64,000 bases of DNA from Eurosta solidaginis (Eukaryota; Arthropoda; Insecta; Diptera; Tephritidae). The notes beneath the pieces are model-generated. The model ran no database searches, was not told where the DNA came from, and saw nothing but the letters and a program-made list of their open reading frames with translations. Shown here piece by piece: positions 51,101-60,549 of the stretch. Made by a program: the position numbers and the translations under genes. Location: the NCBI RefSeq assembly GCF_040869045.1, contig NC_090320.1:118801112-118865111 (forward strand), given 5' to 3'. Within the stretch, counting starts at the first letter, position 1, and each line of letters opens with the position of its first letter.

Positions 51101-52365
51101 AGTGGATATACTATAGGAGGAGTTTTATCACAACTAGTCGGTGGACAGGAGAAGGTAGTTGCATATTACAGCCGTTCGATTGGAGAACCAGAAAGGAACT
51201 ACTGCGTTACGCGGAGAGAGCTTTTGGCATTGGTAGAGTGCATTAAACATCTTCACAAATACCTCTACGGCCAGCGATTCCGCATCAGGACAGATCACGC
51301 AGCATTGAAATGGCTTCTGCAGTTCCGTAATCCAGAAGCACAATTGGCACGGTGGATCGAGCGACTACAAAGCTATGACTTTTCCATTGAGCATCGAAAA
51401 GGTAGTACCCATGGAAATGCTGATGCAATTTCACGAATACCATGTAGTTTGGAACTCAAGCACTGTTCAAAGGCCGAGGCTAAAGAAGACGTTATAGATG
51501 TCCGACTAATGACTGTAACATGTACGGATGAATGGTACAAGGAACAACTAAGGAAGTGTCAGCTAGAAGATACTGATCTGTCACATGTTATGCAAGGGGT
51601 CGAACGAAACGAAAGACCAAATAGAGAGATGTCAGCAGAGAGTTCCATTGCGAAGTCATATTGCGCACAGCGAAACAGTTTAGAATTGATATCCGGTTGC
51701 TTGCATCGAGTATGGGAGAGTGAGGATTGTCAATGCAAGAAGAAACTGATAGTTGTTCCGAGAAACAGGATTCCTGACGTGCTTAGTGAGCTGCATAATG
51801 GTCCAAGCGGAGGCCATCTTGGTATCACGAGGACGCTCGAGAAGATTAAACAAAGATTCTATTGGGTTGGTTGCCGTCAGTCGGTCACTGAGTGGATTGC
51901 GAACTGCGAGGTTTGCAGCAGATCGAAAGGGCCCAAAACCGGAAGTCATGGCCAGATGAAGAAATATAACTCAGGTGCGCCATTTGCAAGGATCGCTATG
52001 GATGTCGCAGGTCCATTTCCGACTAGCAACTGCGGAAACAAATATGTACTGGTGGTTATGGATTATTTCAGCAAATGGCCAGAGGTATACCCAATCCTAA
52101 ATCAAGAAGCGGAAGTGTTTATAAACAATTGGATTGCAAGGTATGGTGTACCAATGGAGTTGCATTCTGACCAAGGCAGGAATTTCGAATCAGCTGTGTT
52201 CCAGGAAATGTGTAATTCAATGGGCATTCGAAAAACACGGACAACTGCTTTGCATCCTCAGTCCGATGGTATGGTGGAACGATTCAATAAAACATTGGAG
52301 GAGCACTTAAGGAAAGTAGTGGACAAATTCCATAAAGAGTGGGATACCCGCACACAATACGAAAT
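48187..52365 (+). mobile_element. SAP-gag Gypsy element, autonomous-type, decayed
   Basis: At 48187-48316 is the 3' part of an LTR clearly related to the 592-bp LTR of the chimeric Gypsy (shared ATTGGAGTTATTTATTCAAC and GTTACAATTGGTGTC). Gag (48368), protease, reverse transcriptase, RNase H and integrase follow in order on the plus strand until about 52345, in the integrase core. The rest of integrase and the 3' LTR are missing. This is the fuller relative of the element at 40203-43935. Confidence 0.88.
48368..49660 (+). pseudogene. Gypsy gag and protease with lost nucleocapsid
   Basis: The 430-codon frame begins with the same SAP motif (LKIQQLKKELESRGL), followed by a shorter coiled coil than in the chimeric element (MSTQITSKMEAQEERL) and the gag core (FDGSVPFQVFKLEFEK, YGSEHRKQIYQIELQNH). 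At about residue 318 the frame jumps from EFASDIERL straight to the protease approach, so about 140 residues, including the CCHC knuckle, are deleted in frame. Retropepsin motif: LTVDTGASHSIN. A stop at 49658-49660 ends the frame. Without its zinc knuckle the product should not package RNA normally. Confidence 0.87.
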
Positions 52366-52449
52366 TTCATCAAAACGAATTAATAAAAACCGGACCAATC
52401 GATATACGAATGGAATTGAAAACAAAAAAAAATATACCAGCAAATAAAT
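49808..52449 (+). pseudogene. Gypsy pol: reverse transcriptase, RNase H, integrase; two stops, truncated
   Basis: One frame covers the whole span with TAA stops at 50255-50257 and 50360-50362. Reverse transcriptase: [16 protein letters not shown] before the second stop, FSTLDLKSGYWQVEV, MPFGLCNAPATFERLM, and catalytic YLDD (LVYLDDIIVLGK). RNase H: FILDTDASGYTIGGVLSQ, RRELLALVECIKHLHKYL, LRTDHAALKWLLQF-like (RIRTDHAALKWL). Integrase zinc module: HNGPSGGHLGITRTLEKI, CEVCSRSKG. Core: IAMDVAGPFPTS, ELHSDQGRNFES, QSDGMVERFNKTLEEHL. After about 52345 the sequence is not Gypsy. A frameshift between 49660 and 49808 separates it from protease. Confidence 0.88.
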
Positions 52450-52604
52450 CTTTATATTTTTTAATTTTACATGATAAAATGTTTGAATATATTCCACTTA
52501 CAAGTGGGATAAGAAAATTGTTGTAATTGTATAGAGTTATTTACGTGTATGAGTAAATATTTATATATGTTTTACATATAGTTATGAAATAAATTTTCTA
52601 TATA
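52366..52604. other. AT-rich segment, possibly Polinton-like
   Basis: There is no convincing gene. A short plus-strand frame near 52410-52526 ends EYIPLTSGIRKLL, which vaguely resembles the T/NPGLxELL motif of Polinton-associated proteins. I would not rely on it. Confidence 0.25.
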
Positions 52605-52849
52605 TGTAGGAAGGGTCCGTAATTCTGGTTTAACTGTAAAACCTACTTGTTGCATATTACTTACATTTATAATTTACAGTTTTAAGGAATATTCGAGACC
52701 GATCATACACTTTTCTATAATTATTTAACTTAGTATTATATTTTAAATGGAACTAAACCTACTTATATTCCAATGAATAATTGTACTAATATGCTAATTT
52801 ATTTAAATAAATAGTTTAAAAGCGAAATCCAATGCTATTAATCTATAAA
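52605..52849 (+). repeat. 5' LTR of the short LTR element
   Basis: About 245 bp, starting TGTAGGAAGGGTCCG. It shares most of its length with 59937-60114 and 60201-60390, apart from a central segment that differs (52680-52740). Confidence 0.75.
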
Positions 52850-52850
52850 T

Positions 52851-52868
52851 TGGGGGCTCAACCGGGAT
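52851..52868 (+). promoter_or_regulatory. tRNA-Pro-type primer-binding site
   Basis: TGGGGGCTCAACCGGGAT directly follows the LTR. It differs at two positions from the tRNA-Pro-type primer site known from gammaretroviruses. Confidence 0.6.
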
Positions 52869-53532
52869 GAGACAGTCGGGCATTTTGAAAAAATAGTCAT
52901 TGGTCATTACAATTAAAATTTAATACTTAAAGAGACCTCAAATTCTTAAAGTGCTCTAATACGAAATAACGTTTGAAAATCTAACTAAAATGTTCATAAA
53001 GAGAATTTGCTGAAAAATTAAAAAGATGGTGGTGTAAAAATTTTGAAATTAAAAACGAAAATTGACAATGTAAAATAAAATTGAAAAAATGGAAGTTTTC
53101 TAACTGAGGTTAAGTTGAAGAAATAAATCTGCATCAACGGATGAATTGGAAAAATTGAAGAAATGAATCTGAATCAAGATATGAATGAGGAAAATTTATG
53201 AAGTGCGTATGGATCAAAGGGTGAAAGAGGAACAAAATAATTTGTATCTCTGCATTATCGGGCGAAAGTGAAGGTAATCAATTTGTGTAGAAGTAGTTTA
53301 AGGCTGCATTATCGACTGAAAAGAAAAGCGTGAACAAAGGGGAATCAAGAAATGAATGTGACATTCGAATACAAGACTTGGCCCATGCATGGATATAAAA
53401 GAGATATTTTGTGATAAAGGAATGAATGTAAAGCATAAACAAATGAAGAGTAGTAAAATACAATAAAATAGTTGTTGGTATATGTATGTAGCTAATACGA
53501 AATGTTTTGATGTAATTTAGAACTGAACTATT
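52869..53532. other. Leader of the short LTR element, non-coding
   Basis: The sequence is purine-rich on the plus strand, with repeated GAA/AATGAAT words (for example AAATGAATCTG at 53161) and no ORF of note. It ends at the Harbinger TIR. Confidence 0.5.
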
Positions 53533-53861
53533 CAGGGCTGTCATGGAATCCAATTGCTGTCGGAATCGGATTTAAAAACGACAAAAAAATAACTTTGGTG
53601 TCATGAAATCCAATGTTATCGGTTTAATGTTCGAATCGGAATTAGTGTCGGTTTTAGGTGTCACATAATCCAATAATATCGGTTTTGCTATCGGAAACAA
53701 ACCAATCAGTTAAATGCCATTGGATTTCATTTTTTCATAGTTGTTTTTCTCTTGCAGTTGAATATTTTCTAAAAATGTAAGTAAATAAAGGTTTATTTTA
53801 TAAAAATAAATGTAAATTTACATATATTTTCATTCTTAATAGGGGAAAGCATAAAAATTCA

Positions 53862-54649
53862 ATGGAAAACAGTATTTTCATTGAATTTATGGAAAAATAT
53901 CCAGATATTGCGAAGGACTTCACGAAGCGGGATAAGCCAACTGTTGACGCTCTTTGGCAACAGTTAGTTACGTCGCTAAACAGTGCCGGTCCACCACAAA
54001 AGGATGTGAATGGATGGAGAAAGGTAAAACATAGTTGGTACTTAAACGTAATATAACTTTAAATTGCTCCGTTTCCTGTATACTTACAGACATGGACTGA
54101 GTGGAAAAGCGACATAAAAAGAAAGCTCGCACAATATCAAACCGAGTCCCGAGCAACTGGTGGAGGACCCTTCACCAAGCACCAACTTTCTCAAACGGAA
54201 GAGACAATAGTGCGCAGACAAAGTCTGTGGAAGGTGTAGCTGGCAATGAACTTGGCCCCAACGAAAGTGACGATGAATTACCATCCACGTCTACGAAGCG
54301 GCCAATGTCTCCAGTTACCAGCACTCCTAAAAGGCAACGGACTGAAAGTACGGGGGAGCGTTTAAAAAAATTTTTAGATGAAGACAACGAGAGAAAACTC
54401 GAAATAAATGAGAAATTGGACGAGCTTATAAAAATTGAAAAGGAAAATGCCAGCAGCATCAGGCGAGTCTACAGAGCCATAGAAAAAGGCAACGAATCTG
54501 TGGCTAACTCTGTAACTGCGCTGAAGGATGAACTTGTCCGTAATAATGCAGGTATTTTGCGAGCGTTGCAGGAAAAAAATGAGATAAAAAAGCAGCAACT
54601 CGAACTCGAGCTCCAGAAGTTTGATTACGAAAAACAGAAAAAGAAATAA
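53862..54649 (+). pseudogene. Harbinger Myb/SANT-type DNA-binding protein, one intron, frameshifted
   Basis: In Harbinger elements this protein helps the transposase reach the ends and the nucleus. Exon 1 (53862-54023) reads FIEFMEKYPDIAKDF, ALWQQLVTSLNSAGPP and DVNGWRK. A 66-nt intron with GT..AG ends (54024-54089) keeps phase 0. Exon 2 reads TWTEWKSDIKRKLAQYQTES and RATGGGPFTKHQLSQTEE. A frameshift near 54210 leads out of frame to a stop at 54237-54239. The C-terminal half continues in another frame to 54649, with STPKRQRTE and a long helix rich in E, K and Q. Confidence 0.82.
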
Positions 54650-54717
54650 TTTCCCATTTTCCAAAATGTTGGTTGTGATTGTAGTACCTTAAAATGTGCC
54701 TTATTCCGTGCTTCTAG

Positions 54718-55057
54718 CTACACTTTGCTAGAATCCTTGCCAACTGATGTTTGATATGATCCTTCAGCTAAAAATCGTAACGTAGCTGCTAGTTGCAGCA
54801 CTGGCAGAACTTTCAAACGAGTTAAGTGTCCTTCAATGGTGTTCAATACCATTCGGAAAGCCTCTTTGTTTATGCGATAGTATGCAACGAAACTGCAAGT
54901 ACACTATAAATATTTCGAAACGCACATTAAGGAATATTTTTACTTACGCTGTCTCTGGCAGCTCCAATGGATTGCAGCGATCTCTCAAAATTTTTCTTTT
55001 GACCTTCTCACAACTTTCACCTTCCAATAACATAAATGCTACAACTGCTGATGCCAT
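54718..55057 (-). pseudogene. HARBI1-type transposase, N-terminal fragment with intron
   Basis: On the minus strand, ATG 55057 starts exon 1 (55057-54948; KVKRKILRDRCNPLELPETA). A 55-nt intron bounded by GTAAGT and TTGCAG (54947-54893) follows. Exon 2 (54892-54718; FVAYYRINKEAFRMVLN, LKVLPVLQLAATLRFLAEGSYQ) ends at a TAG. RDRxNPLELP and LQLAATLRFLAEGSYQ are hallmarks of Harbinger transposases. About 95 residues remain. The whole DDE nuclease domain is deleted, so this copy cannot transpose itself. Confidence 0.82.
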
Positions 55058-55440
55058 TTTGATGTCAATAAATTTGTTTATTTCTCTTTAGATACACAAA
55101 ACAATTATTTTATAAAATTTTGCCAAAAAAAAATTAACATCAAAATTGCCGGTGTACCGATAAAACTGCAAAAGAGCTGATTCGAACATCGCTTTTATTT
55201 ACATTCGAAAAGAGCAAAACCAATACGGTTTTATGACACCAATTTAAATCAATATTGGTTTGCAATTCCGACAAAACGCAAAACCGACTTGGATTCCATG
55301 ACAGCCCTGGTTGATTGAATATTGTTTTATATTTACAAGTTATTTATGTATAATTTCCATCAATAATTCAAAATAAGGGCATTTACATTTATCCAGTTTG
55401 TAGGTTTTGAAATTGGCATTTTAACGTTTTGTTGTTAAAG

Positions 55441-55620
55441 ATGGATAGGGAAGAGATAGAACGTTTGACAGTTGAGCAATTAAAAGAGAAATTGAGAGAA
55501 CAAAATTTACTGACAATTGGCCGTAAAACAGAATTACAGGAAAGACTACTGCAACATTTTGGCCATTCTGCAAATGATGATGGTGATGCTGAGTCTATAA
55601 GAACGGTAACGGACAATGCT
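55441..55620 (+). pseudogene. SAP-type gag start of the short LTR element, cut by a LINE
   Basis: From ATG 55441 the frame reads EEIERLTVEQLKEKLREQNL and TIGRKTELQERLLQHFG, a SAP-type helix-turn-helix DNA-binding motif. An acidic tail follows. At 55620 the LINE inserts. Beyond it (59682 on) the frame continues only four codons to a stop, so the gene is about 64 codons long. SAP motifs also begin the gag proteins at 43292 and 48368. Confidence 0.65.
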
Positions 55621-58600
55621 GTTGTTGTTGTTGTTGTAGCAATGCTCGCCCCACCTAATAGCCGCGACCGCTCACAAATTGTCATCAATATCCTCTAACG
55701 GGAGTCCAAGGAAACTTGCCGTTTCAACAGGGGTGGACCATAAGGAAAGGGGTGTTAGAGGCGTTGGTTCCACATTACAATTGAAGAGATGGTTGGTGTC
55801 ATGTGGGGACACGTTGCAAGCGGGGCATACATTTTGTATGTCGGGGTTGATTCTGGATAGGTAAGAGTTTAACCTGTTACAGTAGCCAGAACGAAGTTGA
55901 GCAAGAGTGACACGCGTTTCCCTGGGGAGTATGCGTTCCTCTTCCGCAAGTTTTGGATAATTTTCGTTAAGCACTGGATTCACCGGGCAATTCCCGGCAT
56001 ACAGGTCCGACGCCTGTTTATGGAGTTCACCAAGGACCTGCTTGTGTTTTTTCACTTCATACGGCTGGGTTCTCAGGTGCCGTATTTCCTCAAAATGCTT
56101 ACGGAGATGACTCCTTAAGCCCCTAGGCGGTGCTGGTTCATCAATCAGATGTCTATTGGGATGCCCAGGTTTCTGGGTATTCAACAGGAACTGTTTGGTC
56201 AGTATCTCATTTCTCTCCCTGATGGGGAGTATTCTCGCCTCATTATGCAGATGGTGTTCTGGGGACATAAGAAGACAGCCCGTGGCGATTCTGAGAGCAG
56301 TATTTTGGCAGGCCTGTAGTTTCTTCCAGTGGGTGATTTTTAGGCTTGGCGACCATATGGGTGACGCGTAGCACGTAATCGGCTGGCTAATTGCTTTGTA
56401 TGTAGTCATGAGCGTTTCTTTATCTTTTCCCCAAGTACTGCCAGCGAGGGATTTGAGGATTTTGTTACGGCTCTGAATTTTCGGAACAATTGCGGCTGCG
56501 TGCTCACCAAAATGTAGATCCTGATCAAACGTCACACCCAAGTATTTGGGGTGTAGGACAGTCGGTAGCTTAGTGCCATCAACGTAGATGTTCAAAATGG
56601 TCGACATTTGGGGCGTCCATGTTGTAAATAAGGTCGCGGAAGATTTAGTCGACGATAATGCCAGGTTTCGCGAGGCGAAAAAACTGGAGAGATCAGGGAG
56701 GTAGCCGTTTATTTTATTGCATAGCGCATCGATTTTTGGGCCTGGGCCTGTGGCCATTATTGTGCAGTCATCGGCGTAGGAAACGATTGTGACTCCTTCC
56801 GGTGGTGAAGGTAGCTTAGATATGTAGAAATTAAACAAAAGTGGGGATAGGACACCACCCTGTGGCACCCCTTGTTTAATTCTCCTTGGTTTTGATGTTT
56901 CGTTTCTAAATTGCACCGATGCCTGCCGACCACCCAGATAATTTGCGGTCCACCTTTTAAGACATGGGGGAAGGGTAGACCCTTCCAGGTCCTGCAGTAA
57001 CGAGCCATGGTTGACCGTATCGAAAGCTTTTGATAGGTCTAGCGCTACGAGTACTGTTCTATGGTGGGGGTATTGATTTAAACCGCAATTTATCTGGGTG
57101 CTAATGGCATTTAGCGCGGTGGTAGTGCTATGGAGTTTTCTGAAGCCATGCTGATGAGGGGCTAGCTGCAAATTTGCTTGGAAATAAGGGAGAAAAATGG
57201 CTTCAAGCGTCTTTGCCACTGGCGATAGGAGAGATATCGGACGATACGACTCACCTATGTTAGCTGGTTTCCCAGGCTTTAGTAGCGGGACCACCTTGGC
57301 CATTTTCCATTTTTCAGGTATGGCAAAGGTGGAAAGAGACAGATTGAAGACATGCGCTAAATATTTGAAACCCCCTTTCCCTAGGCTTTTAAGCATCGGC
57401 ATGGCTATGCCGTCTGGGCCCACTGCTTTGGATGGTTTAGCACGACCAATGGCGTCCTCAACCTCTTTAGCGGTGATGGTGATTGGTGACGCGCTGAATT
57501 TGTGTTTATGTGCGTGTCTATTGGCTCTCCGTCTATCTTTGTCGACCGTAGGATGCATTATATATTGTCGGCAGAAAGCGCTCGCGCATTTTTTCGCGTC
57601 CGACAGCACTTTGTCTTTGTGCTTAGTCGGATTCGATAGGGACTTTACGGTGGACCAAAGTTTACCCACACCGGTAGAGAGGTTACAACCTCTAAAGTGC
57701 TCCTCCCATTTCGCCCGCTTGTGTTCATCCACTAGCAATCTGATGCGTTGGTTTATATCCCTTATTTGGGGGTCGCCTGGATCAAGCTGTCTTATAAGGT
57801 CACGTTCTCTCGCTAAGTTTGCGGCCTCCGCCGGGAAGTGGGGCCGGATTTCGGGAATTCTACCGGCGGGAATGAAATGTGCCGAGGCGGATTTAATGAC
57901 CTTACGGAAGGCACGCTCCCCTTGGCGGGCACCAGTCGGGATAGGGAGGGCAGCAAATCGGCTGTCTGTAAAGGATTTATATTCTTCCCACTTCCCTTTT
58001 TTGAAGTTTATGAAAGTGCGTTTTTCAGTGACGATGAAGTCGGCGGTACGCTCAAGCGAAATAAGTATGGGCAGGTGGTCGGATGCCAATGTTACCATCG
58101 GCTGCCAGTGGACGCAGTTTAAGAGTTCTGCGCTCACGATTGAGGTATCTGGCGAGCTGTGACAGCTTCCTACCATACGTGTGGGGGCGTCTCCGTTTAT
58201 TGTGCAGAACGTCGTTTCTTCTATTTGATCCGCCAACATCTCACCCCTACTGTCCGCCCGCAAGTTTTAATGCCATAGATCATGATGGGCATTGAAATCA
58301 CCTAAGGATAATGCGATTGTTGCCAGTGAGTAAGGCCCTGATATTAGGGCGGTATCCACTGGGGCAACAGGTGGCAGGAGGGATGTAGATGTTGATGATT
58401 TCTAGGTTTGCATCGCCTGACCGGACAGATAGGCCTTGACGTTCTAAGACATTATCCCTGCGGTCGATGCCAGGATCAAATATAGAATATTGCACAGAGT
58501 GGTGTATGATAAAAGCGAGACCGCCTCCATTTCCGCTCTCGCGGTCTTTCCTGTGGACGTTATACCCAGAGCAGGTCTGCAATGCAGATCTTGCTGTGAG

Positions 58601-59668
58601 TTTAGTCTCTTGAATCGCAGCAATGCGGATGTTGTGCCGCTTCATGAAATCGACTATCTCCGTAATCTTCCCAGTTAGTCCATTACAGTTTAACTGCAGA
58701 ATTCTGAAGTGCATAAGGGGAGACGTCGCCACTCTGGGGGTAAGTGACGGGTGACTACGCCTGGGTTGTGGAAGGCCAGGACGCAATTGCTGTTGTGGCC
58801 CTGGGACTGGGCGTCCTTGGGCAAGCATTGGGGTACCCGGATGATTTGGGTTTGCGACCTGGCAACATGGCTCGATGAAACCCGTCGGGGGGGTTGCCGT
58901 CGCGGAGACCAGAACATCTAGGAAAGTGGCACCACCCAAGGCAGGAGCTGCATTGGGCGGATGTCGCAAACCTATATATTCTGTGCTGGCAGACGGTGCA
59001 AACGGAGGTAGGGACTAAGAGTCTGTTTCCCTGACCTGCACGATTGCTGCCGGAAAAGAGGGGGGGGGGGGGGGGGGGGGGGAGAAGACGGGGGCAGGGG
59101 CTGATGCTCAGCATTGCTACCAACTCTACTACGAAGGTAGTAGTTAGGAGTGGTATCAGCTGTTTGAGTTGTTGGCGCCGTGGGGCGCGAGCAGCAGCGG
59201 GTACTTGTTGTGGCTTGCTGGGCAGCGGGGCTGCTGGAAGGTAGTGGGGGGCGCTAAGGCGTAGACTACGGGACGACCTTGGGCGTGAACAGCAAGGAGC
59301 CACAAAAGATTTATAAAAGTTACGTGGACGTCGGGTTTTGGGATCAAGCCCAGAACAACCTGTCCGATGCAACCATCCCTTGCACGAGACACACTGAACA
59401 GAGTATGACCGTCCTAAAAAGATTCTTTTCCGGCAGATGCAGCAAAACCATTTCTCAGGACCGGGGTCAGGAGACGGACCCGGGTTGGATTCGATGCCTT
59501 CCCGGAGTAAGAGAATATGGAGCAGTCCTGCTGCAAGGAGCTGCTGGGAGGATGACAATTTGTGGCAGGGACGAAACAAATTAGATGGGGTCACACTGAA
59601 ATGAGAGTCCTTGGTCGGGAAAAATCCCGAGTCGCTCCGGTACATAGAACCGACTGCCTTGGGAAGCG
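55621..59668 (-). mobile_element. Full-length Jockey-type LINE with PHD-like fingers and 2A motif
   Basis: This 4.05-kb non-LTR retrotransposon on the minus strand is flanked by the exact 13-bp TSD AACGGACAATGCT (55608-55620 and 59669-59681). The 3' tail is (CAA)n, seen on the plus strand as (GTT)n from 55621. It encodes PHD-like fingers with a 2A-type motif, an APE endonuclease and reverse transcriptase; no RNase H was seen. There are few lesions, so it is fairly young. The clade (Jockey superfamily) is judged from domain order. Confidence 0.88.
55672..59668 (-). pseudogene. LINE polyprotein: 2A motif, PHD-like fingers, APE endonuclease, reverse transcriptase
   Basis: From the 5' end (minus strand): LLREGIESNPGP, a 2A-type ribosome-skipping motif near 59430; a C/H finger WFCCICRKRI...CVSCKGWLHRTGC; a proline run encoded by a long G tract; and a second finger CTVCQHRIYR...CSSCLGWCHFPRC. 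Next come APE endonuclease (FRILQLNCNGL, AAIQETKL, GGLAFIIHH, about 58715-58000) and reverse transcriptase (PSKAVGPDGI, YRPISLLSPVAKTLE, LDLSKAFDTV, KQGVPQGGVLSPLLFNFYI, YADD). A C-terminal CPACNVSPHDTNHLFNC motif follows. Lesions: a frameshift near 58890 in a run of seven G, another near 58300, and a TAA near 58267. Reverse transcriptase and C-terminus (58263-55672) are open. Confidence 0.9.
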
Positions 59669-59681
59669 AACGGACAATGCT

Positions 59682-59851
59682 CGTCAAATGTTGTAGTTTA
59701 ACGAGTAATGTAGGGTTCTTATTATTTTTATTTAACATTGTATTTTAGTTACTTTGAACTTTGTAATTTTAAAATGTATTATCAATATTTTAATTTTCAA
59801 TATTGATTTTTCAATTTTCAAAAATTTACATTGTTGTGAAAAATAAAAAAT
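59682..59851. other. 3' interior of the short LTR element
   Basis: AT-rich, with stops in all frames. After the LINE TSD the SAP-gag frame ends within four codons. Confidence 0.5.
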
Positions 59852-60379
59852 AAAATAGACGCATATATTAAGGCGTATTAATAAATATAGTTAAAGTTTT
59901 TATGAATTAAAACGTGGTTTAAATTTACACATTTAATGTAGGAAGGGTCCGTAATTCTGGTTTAACTGTAAAACCTACTTGTTGCATATTACTTACATTT
60001 ATAATTTACAAACTACATCATAGAAGTGAAATCATACTAAACCTACTTATCTTCTAATGAATAATTGTACTAATATGCTAATTTAATTAAATAAATAGTT
60101 TAAAAGCGAAATCCGAAAATAGACGCATATATTAAGGCGTATTAATAAATATAGTTAAAGTTTTTATGAATTAAAACGTGGTTTAAATTTACACATTTAA
60201 TGTAGGAAGGGTCCGTAATTCTGGTTTAACTGTAAAACCTACTTGTTGCATATTACTTACATTTATAATTTACAAACTACATCATAGAAGTGAAATCATA
60301 CTAAACCTACTTATCTTCTAATGAATAATTGTACTAATATGCTAATTTAATTAAATAAATAGTTTAAAAGCGAAATCCA
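59852..60379. repeat. 264-bp tandem duplication spanning the LTR edge
   Basis: AAAATAGACGCATATATTAAGG starts at 59852 and again at 60116, exactly 264 bp apart. Each unit holds about 85 bp of internal DNA followed by most of the LTR (TGTAGG at 59937 and 60201). The second unit continues into the full LTR end and a (TA)n run at 60392-60414. The copies look nearly identical. Confidence 0.87.
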
Positions 60380-60549
60380 AAGCTATTAATCTATATATAT
60401 ATATATATATATATTGTATTTAATAGTTTCATTTCATCATTAACTCTTTGAACACTGATCCATTCAGATATATGTCCAAAAGTATGAAGTAAATTTACGT
60501 TTTATTTTTGATTGCTACTTTGAAAATATTCTTTGGTAATGGATTACCC

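Larger units (their letters stand above)
53533..55309. mobile_element. PIF/Harbinger DNA transposon, internally deleted
   Basis: Perfect 21-bp terminal inverted repeats, starting CAGGGCTGTCATGGAATCC, lie at 53533-53553 and 55289-55309. Two convergent genes lie between: a Myb/SANT-type protein on the plus strand and an N-terminal fragment of the HARBI1-type transposase on the minus strand. Subterminal regions repeat ATCGGTTTT-like words. No exact 3-bp TSD is visible (ATT on the left, GTT on the right). It sits in the leader of an LTR element. Confidence 0.88.
52605..60390 (+). mobile_element. Short non-autonomous LTR element carrying nested insertions
   Basis: A 5' LTR-like segment begins TGTAGGAAGGGTCCG at 52605 and ends near 52849. 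It is followed by an 18-bp primer site and about 0.68 kb of leader. A SAP-type gag start lies at 55441. The matching 3' LTR starts at 60201, with a partial copy at 59937. Harbinger (53533-55309) and a complete LINE (55621-59668) are inserted inside. Without them the interior is only about 1.5 kb with no pol, so it is non-autonomous. A TA-rich TSD is possible but ambiguous. Confidence 0.7.

Noticed and set aside
54101..54200. Independent start codon for the second Harbinger frame at 54101
   Set aside because: The splice at 54024-54089 joins exon 1 to a frame that reads the conserved TWTEWKSD block; the ATG at 54101 is out of frame with it, so a later frameshift explains the second frame better.
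54718..55057. Possible host gene with small introns
   Set aside because: The two spliced exons match Harbinger transposase N-termini and lie between perfect TIRs, so it belongs to the transposon.
57197..58162. A 321-codon open frame on the plus strand
   Set aside because: It is the antisense of the reverse transcriptase/endonuclease frame of the LINE at 55621-59668; its residues show no family pattern.
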